Source: Torymus aiolomorphi
Taxonomy: Eukaryota > Arthropoda > Insecta > Hymenoptera > Torymidae
Direction: 5' to 3'
NCBI GenBank assembly: GCA_036365515.1
Contig: CM070877.1
Location: forward strand, 69,471,522-69,535,521
Length of the DNA: 64,000 nt
Part shown: positions 60,966 to 64,000 of the stretch, one piece after another
Position numbering within the stretch: position 1 is the stretch's first letter
Layout of the letters: every line of letters begins with the position of its first letter
Program-made: the position numbers and the translations under genes
Notes under the pieces: model-generated
Told to the model about the DNA's origin: nothing
The model's input: the letters and a program-made list of their open reading frames with translations, nothing else
Databases searched by the model: none

Positions 60966-61289
60966 ATGAAAATCATAGACGATGTCGCAAACAATGGTGT
61001 CAATTTCAAGGAGGCCATAAAATCGAGAGTCGGAGAATCGAGGAGGCATCTCAAGAGAAAAGCTGCCGAGAAAATTACAGAAATCATGAAGGGTTCGGGC
61101 TATAAAACTACAAGCCGCATCAAACGGCCGCGTCAGTCGACAAAGGCACGCGCGACCGCTCGTACCTCGCGATCCAAACGTAAGAAAAAAAATTGCCCAC
61201 CGCGTCGCGTGGAACTCGTAAAGTAAGCAAGAGAAAGCGCAAAACCCCGACTTTTCGCCCCATTAACGATATTTTTGGACCAAAGTAAA
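60966..61289 (+). pseudogene. Polinton core/minor-capsid-type protein, frameshifted
   Basis: It starts at ATG 60966. The helix MKIIDDVANNGVNFKEAIKS is followed by the Lys/Arg-rich GSGYKTTSRIKRPRQ segment. This layout (amphipathic helix, GxGYK, basic tail, terminal N-D-I-F-G) is known to me from small basic proteins preceding F54H12.2-like genes in arthropods, thought to be adenovirus pX/core-like. The frame reaches a premature stop at 61226, while the usual tail (RPINDIFGPK) is in the -1 frame and ends at 61287. The shift falls at an eight-A run, 61188-61196. Confidence 0.6.
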
Positions 61290-61297
61290 TCTTAAAA

Positions 61298-62632
61298 ATG
61301 GCTTTCTTGCACTCTCACTCGTCAGAGTGTATGTCGAGCGAACTCGACCTTTTCACCCTCCCCGCTACTCAAACCTCCATCGAAGGGAGCAGTTTTTTGA
61401 ACTATAAGCCCGTCTCTTCGATCACCGATGAGAGTGATGCACCCATCGAATTCGTCGTACCCAGCGCCAGCGAGCATTACATCGACCTCGCGCACACTAT
61501 GCTCTTCGTCAAGGCACAAATATTGCCCGCCGAGGAGCCCGACACAAATCTAAAAGTTGGCCCCGTAAACAACGTTTTACATTCAATGTTCAATCAAATT
61601 GATATTTTTCTCAATCAAAAGCTTGCGTCACCGCCCAACAACGCGTACCCGTACAGAGCTTACATAGAGTCATTGCTGAGCTATTCCCCCGCGGCCAAAG
61701 AATCTCATCTCACAGCGAGCCTCTGGTACGATGATACACACGGCTGTATGGAGGGTGCACCGGAAAATCACGGAGTCGGAGCGAACAAAGGCCTCAATCA
61801 CAGGCAATATTTTACGAAAGACGGAAAAGCATTCGATATGATTGGTCATCTGCACTGCGACTTGTTTAATCAGGATAAAATGCTCATCAATGGTGTCGAA
61901 ATGAGAGTGCGACTGGTGCGTAGCAAGGATGCATTTTGCCTGATGGATTCCACAAACGACGGGCGCTTCGGAATAAAAATAAAAGAAGCTACTCTCATAG
62001 TTCGCCGTGTCAAAATAAATCCGGGTATTTTGATCGCACACGCCAATACACTGGCCAAAGCCACAGCCAAATATCCCATTACACGCGTCGAAGTGAAAAC
62101 ATTTACGCTTCACACTGGTATACTAGGTGATAGCATCGATAATGCGATTCTGGGCCAACTGCCGAAACGTATAATAATCGGTTTCGTCGATAACAGAGCG
62201 TTCAATGGAAATCGTGCGCTCAATCCATTCAACTTTCAACACTTTGACATAAATTATCTCTCGATATATATCGATGGGGTTCAAATACCGAGCAAACCAT
62301 TACAGCCTCATTTTACAGGCACCGCTCCAGCTTTTATCGAGACATTCCAAACACTCTACACAGGCACCGGAATACATTTTCTCAACGAGGGCCTAGGCAT
62401 AAACCGTTACAACTATTCAATGGGCCATTTTCTTACGGCATTCGATCTCACGCCCGATTTATCAGCGCACTGCCACTCTCATTGGAATCTCGTACGCTCA
62501 GGCAGTGTACGCATTGAAGTGGGCTTCGAGACGGCGCCAACAGTTACAATAAACTGCATTGTTTACGCAGAGTACGATAACGTTCTTGAAATCGACTCCA
62601 CTCGACAAATTTTAACGGATTTCAGCGCCTAA
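61298..62632 (+). CDS. F54H12.2-like Polinton capsid protein
   Basis: 444 residues, intact, with ATG 61298 preceded by AAAA. It resembles the widespread arthropod/nematode F54H12.2 family, whose neighbour in C. elegans (F54H12.3) is a Polinton integrase. Recognisable stretches: DLFTLPATQTSI, then SITDESDAPIEF near the N-terminus, VNNVLHSMFNQIDIFLNQK, and FLTAFDLTPDL with SVRIEVGFE near the end. Its predicted role is an icosahedral capsid subunit, with beta-rich jelly-roll content plausible from sequence. The length is typical of the family as I recall it. It is the best preserved gene of the module. Confidence 0.8.
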   Translation: MAFLHSHSSECMSSELDLFTLPATQTSIEGSSFLNYKPVSSITDESDAPIEFVVPSASEHYIDLAHTMLFVKAQILPAEEPDTNLKVGPVNNVLHSMFNQIDIFLNQKLASPPNNAYPYRAYIESLLSYSPAAKESHLTASLWYDDTHGCMEGAPENHGVGANKGLNHRQYFTKDGKAFDMIGHLHCDLFNQDKMLINGVEMRVRLVRSKDAFCLMDSTNDGRFGIKIKEATLIVRRVKINPGILIAHANTLAKATAKYPITRVEVKTFTLHTGILGDSIDNAILGQLPKRIIIGFVDNRAFNGNRALNPFNFQHFDINYLSIYIDGVQIPSKPLQPHFTGTAPAFIETFQTLYTGTGIHFLNEGLGINRYNYSMGHFLTAFDLTPDLSAHCHSHWNLVRSGSVRIEVGFETAPTVTINCIVYAEYDNVLEIDSTRQILTDFSA

Positions 62633-62831
62633 GTGATAGAGCAGCAGCAGCAGAAGGCTCCCGCTTATCGCCAGCGACAGGTCGCTACATGACGCTGCGT
62701 GTTGGTGGCACTACTGTATGCGTAAAAAGTGGGTGGGGGTACGTGCACTCTGACGCAGACTTGCACAGCTCTCACACATCAGTTCGCTTTTTCTCTTACA
62801 CACGCACACACACGCACATGCGCTTCCTGCA
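62633..62831. other. Intergenic spacer
   Basis: Short CAG and CACA repeats. No gene. It separates the capsid gene from the broken MDYV-type gene. Confidence 0.5.
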
Positions 62832-63479
62832 ATGGACTACGTAATAGATATTCAAGGCTTCCGCGATTCGGAAAAAAAGCTTCTACCCAAGGAAGTAGCT
62901 ATCGTGTGCCTACAAAAAAAATTTGTGATCATTGGATAGTGCAAGCACCGCATAGTTTTGACGATTTGCCAGACGACATCAAAGAGACAAACACATTTCT
63001 CAGTGTCGAAGTTCACGGACTTCATTGGTTTGACGGCGAAGTAACTCTGCGCCAGCTACATCGGCATCTATACAACATTGCCAGAGTATCGCGTACAATT
63101 TACGTACGTGGCGAAGAGAAGGCCCGTTACATTGAGACGCTTTTCGGTCGTCGTGTCATCAATTTGGAAAAATTTAAATCGCCATCGTTTAAAAACTCTG
63201 CACAGCGTTCCCGGACAGCGCACTTTGCGCCACACATTCAGCTAAAATCTTTCCGTCAGAAAAAAACAGTTTTGTGCTCTTTACAAAGTTAATCAGTTAA
63301 AAAAGTGGCTGCGTTCGATACTTCCACCAGAATGGAAAGCTCTCCCTAAAGAAAGAGTGACAAGTGACATGTTCCTTACGTCTGTTTACGAGTACCCGCG
63401 GCGAGATACAAATAGCGACGACTCTGATAGTAATGACATATACTACTCAGTCGTCAACGGATTCACATCTTCAGACTGA
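62832..63479 (+). pseudogene. Conserved arthropod Polinton companion gene, three frameshifts
   Basis: It starts MDYVIDIQGF, an opening I know from a common uncharacterised arthropod protein found next to F54H12.2-like genes. The continuation lies in successive frames: the first to an eight-A run at 62914-62921, the second (HGLHWFDGEVTLRQLHRHL, YVRGEEKARYIETLF) to an A run at about 63191, and the third to the A run at about 63260. It then returns to the first frame (LKKWLRSILPPEWK, SVYEYPRRDTNSDDSD) up to TGA at 63477-63479. Each step is a -1 shift, as from one lost base. Function unknown. Confidence 0.65.
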
Positions 63480-63483
63480 AAAA

Positions 63484-63999
63484 ATGAACACGTATGAAAT
63501 AACACGAGCCATCAGAGAGCTCTCTGCTAATTCGATCGGCGTTTACGCGGCCGATCACATCCCAAGTCGCTTGAGCCAGCCAGCGGCAATCGTTGCAAAT
63601 CTCGACACATCAGACAAGTCCGGCTCTCACTGGGTGGCTTTTTACATAGACGACCATGCAAGAGGTACCTTTTTCGATAGCTATGGAGTACCACCATCTT
63701 CGCGACATCACCTCGCCCGTCTCAGAAGAAATTGCAAGTGGTTCAAGTGGAACAAGAAGAAGTTGCAAAGTTTCGATTCTAAAGTGTGCGGCGAATATTG
63801 TGTTATGTTTTTGCATTATATGTGTAGTGGTTTTACTTTACGAAAATTTTGCAGCATCTTTACGTCTGATACTCGCTCCAACGATAAAATAGCTGGTAAA
63901 TTTTATAACATTATAAAGGACAAAAAGTTTAAGAAAGTAGGGCGTGCGTACAATTTCCCGCGTGCTACTTCGCGAGGGCACGGCTCGTGCTCTCAGGCA
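63484..63999 (+). CDS. Adenovirus-type cysteine protease, partial at window end
   Basis: The ATG at 63484 lies 4 nt after the previous stop, and the frame is open for 172 codons to the window edge. Residues: SHWVAFYID (catalytic His), TFFDSYG (Asp of the triad), LQSFDSKVCGEYCVMF (oxyanion Gln, then the CG pair with the catalytic Cys). This order His-Asp-Gln-Cys is that of adenain-like proteases encoded by Polintons, which would process capsid precursors. The short spacing to the upstream gene suggests co-transcription. Confidence 0.85.
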   Translation, partial: MNTYEITRAIRELSANSIGVYAADHIPSRLSQPAAIVANLDTSDKSGSHWVAFYIDDHARGTFFDSYGVPPSSRHHLARLRRNCKWFKWNKKKLQSFDSKVCGEYCVMFLHYMCSGFTLRKFCSIFTSDTRSNDKIAGKFYNIIKDKKFKKVGRAYNFPRATSRGHGSCSQA

Positions 64000-64000
64000 T

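Overview
This window is arthropod, most likely insect, nuclear DNA. It is AT-rich, has GT-AG introns of about 80 bp upward, and carries long GA, CA and GT microsatellites. The mobile elements are insect-type: BEL/Pao, Copia, Penelope, pogo/Tigger, a MULE and a Polinton. I see no operon, tRNA, rRNA or CRISPR array. I cannot name the species. Almost all of the 64 kb is transposon on transposon. The one long multi-exon gene, at 44-53 kb, is itself transposase-derived.

Layout. 0.16-6.1 kb is a large non-autonomous foldback built from nested inverted arms, with tandem repeats and smaller hairpins inside. 6.2-23.9 kb is a stack of insertions that can be put in order. An outer palindromic element was split by a pogo-like element (6347-22396, TA target duplication, 15-bp GGGGAARGTGGGGCA ends). 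That element was then interrupted by a 1.6 kb foldback and by a 9.8 kb element (8675-18450), both flanked by TAA duplications. The 9.8 kb element landed inside the pogo transposase reading frame. It carries its own spliced pogo-type transposase gene, a solo LTR, and several foldback MITEs. 24.0-28.4 kb is a decayed Penelope-like retroelement whose 3' end is repeated in inverted orientation on its other side. 28.4-41.1 kb is a degenerate Copia element interrupted by a BEL/Pao element that has both LTRs and a 5-bp CCCAT duplication.

44.1-52.8 kb (minus strand) supports a 12-exon gene model. It encodes, in order, a FLYWCH-like zinc module, a MULE (Mutator) transposase core with a complete D-D-E set, acidic linker exons and a C-terminal C3HC4 RING finger. 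All splice phases agree, and there is one in-frame stop at codon 479. Its last intron holds a 414-bp tandem array and a 1.2 kb foldback. 53-58 kb is mostly gene-free, with small palindromic elements and minisatellites.

58.7-64 kb is part of a Polinton/Maverick-like element. It has a small basic core-type protein, an F54H12.2-like capsid protein, a conserved arthropod companion protein broken by frameshifts, and an adenovirus-type cysteine protease still open at the window edge. Two minus-strand genes (coiled coil; Cys-rich) sit upstream. Together the Polinton genes look like a virion-morphogenesis module. The remaining elements are independent, and their nesting gives a relative insertion chronology.
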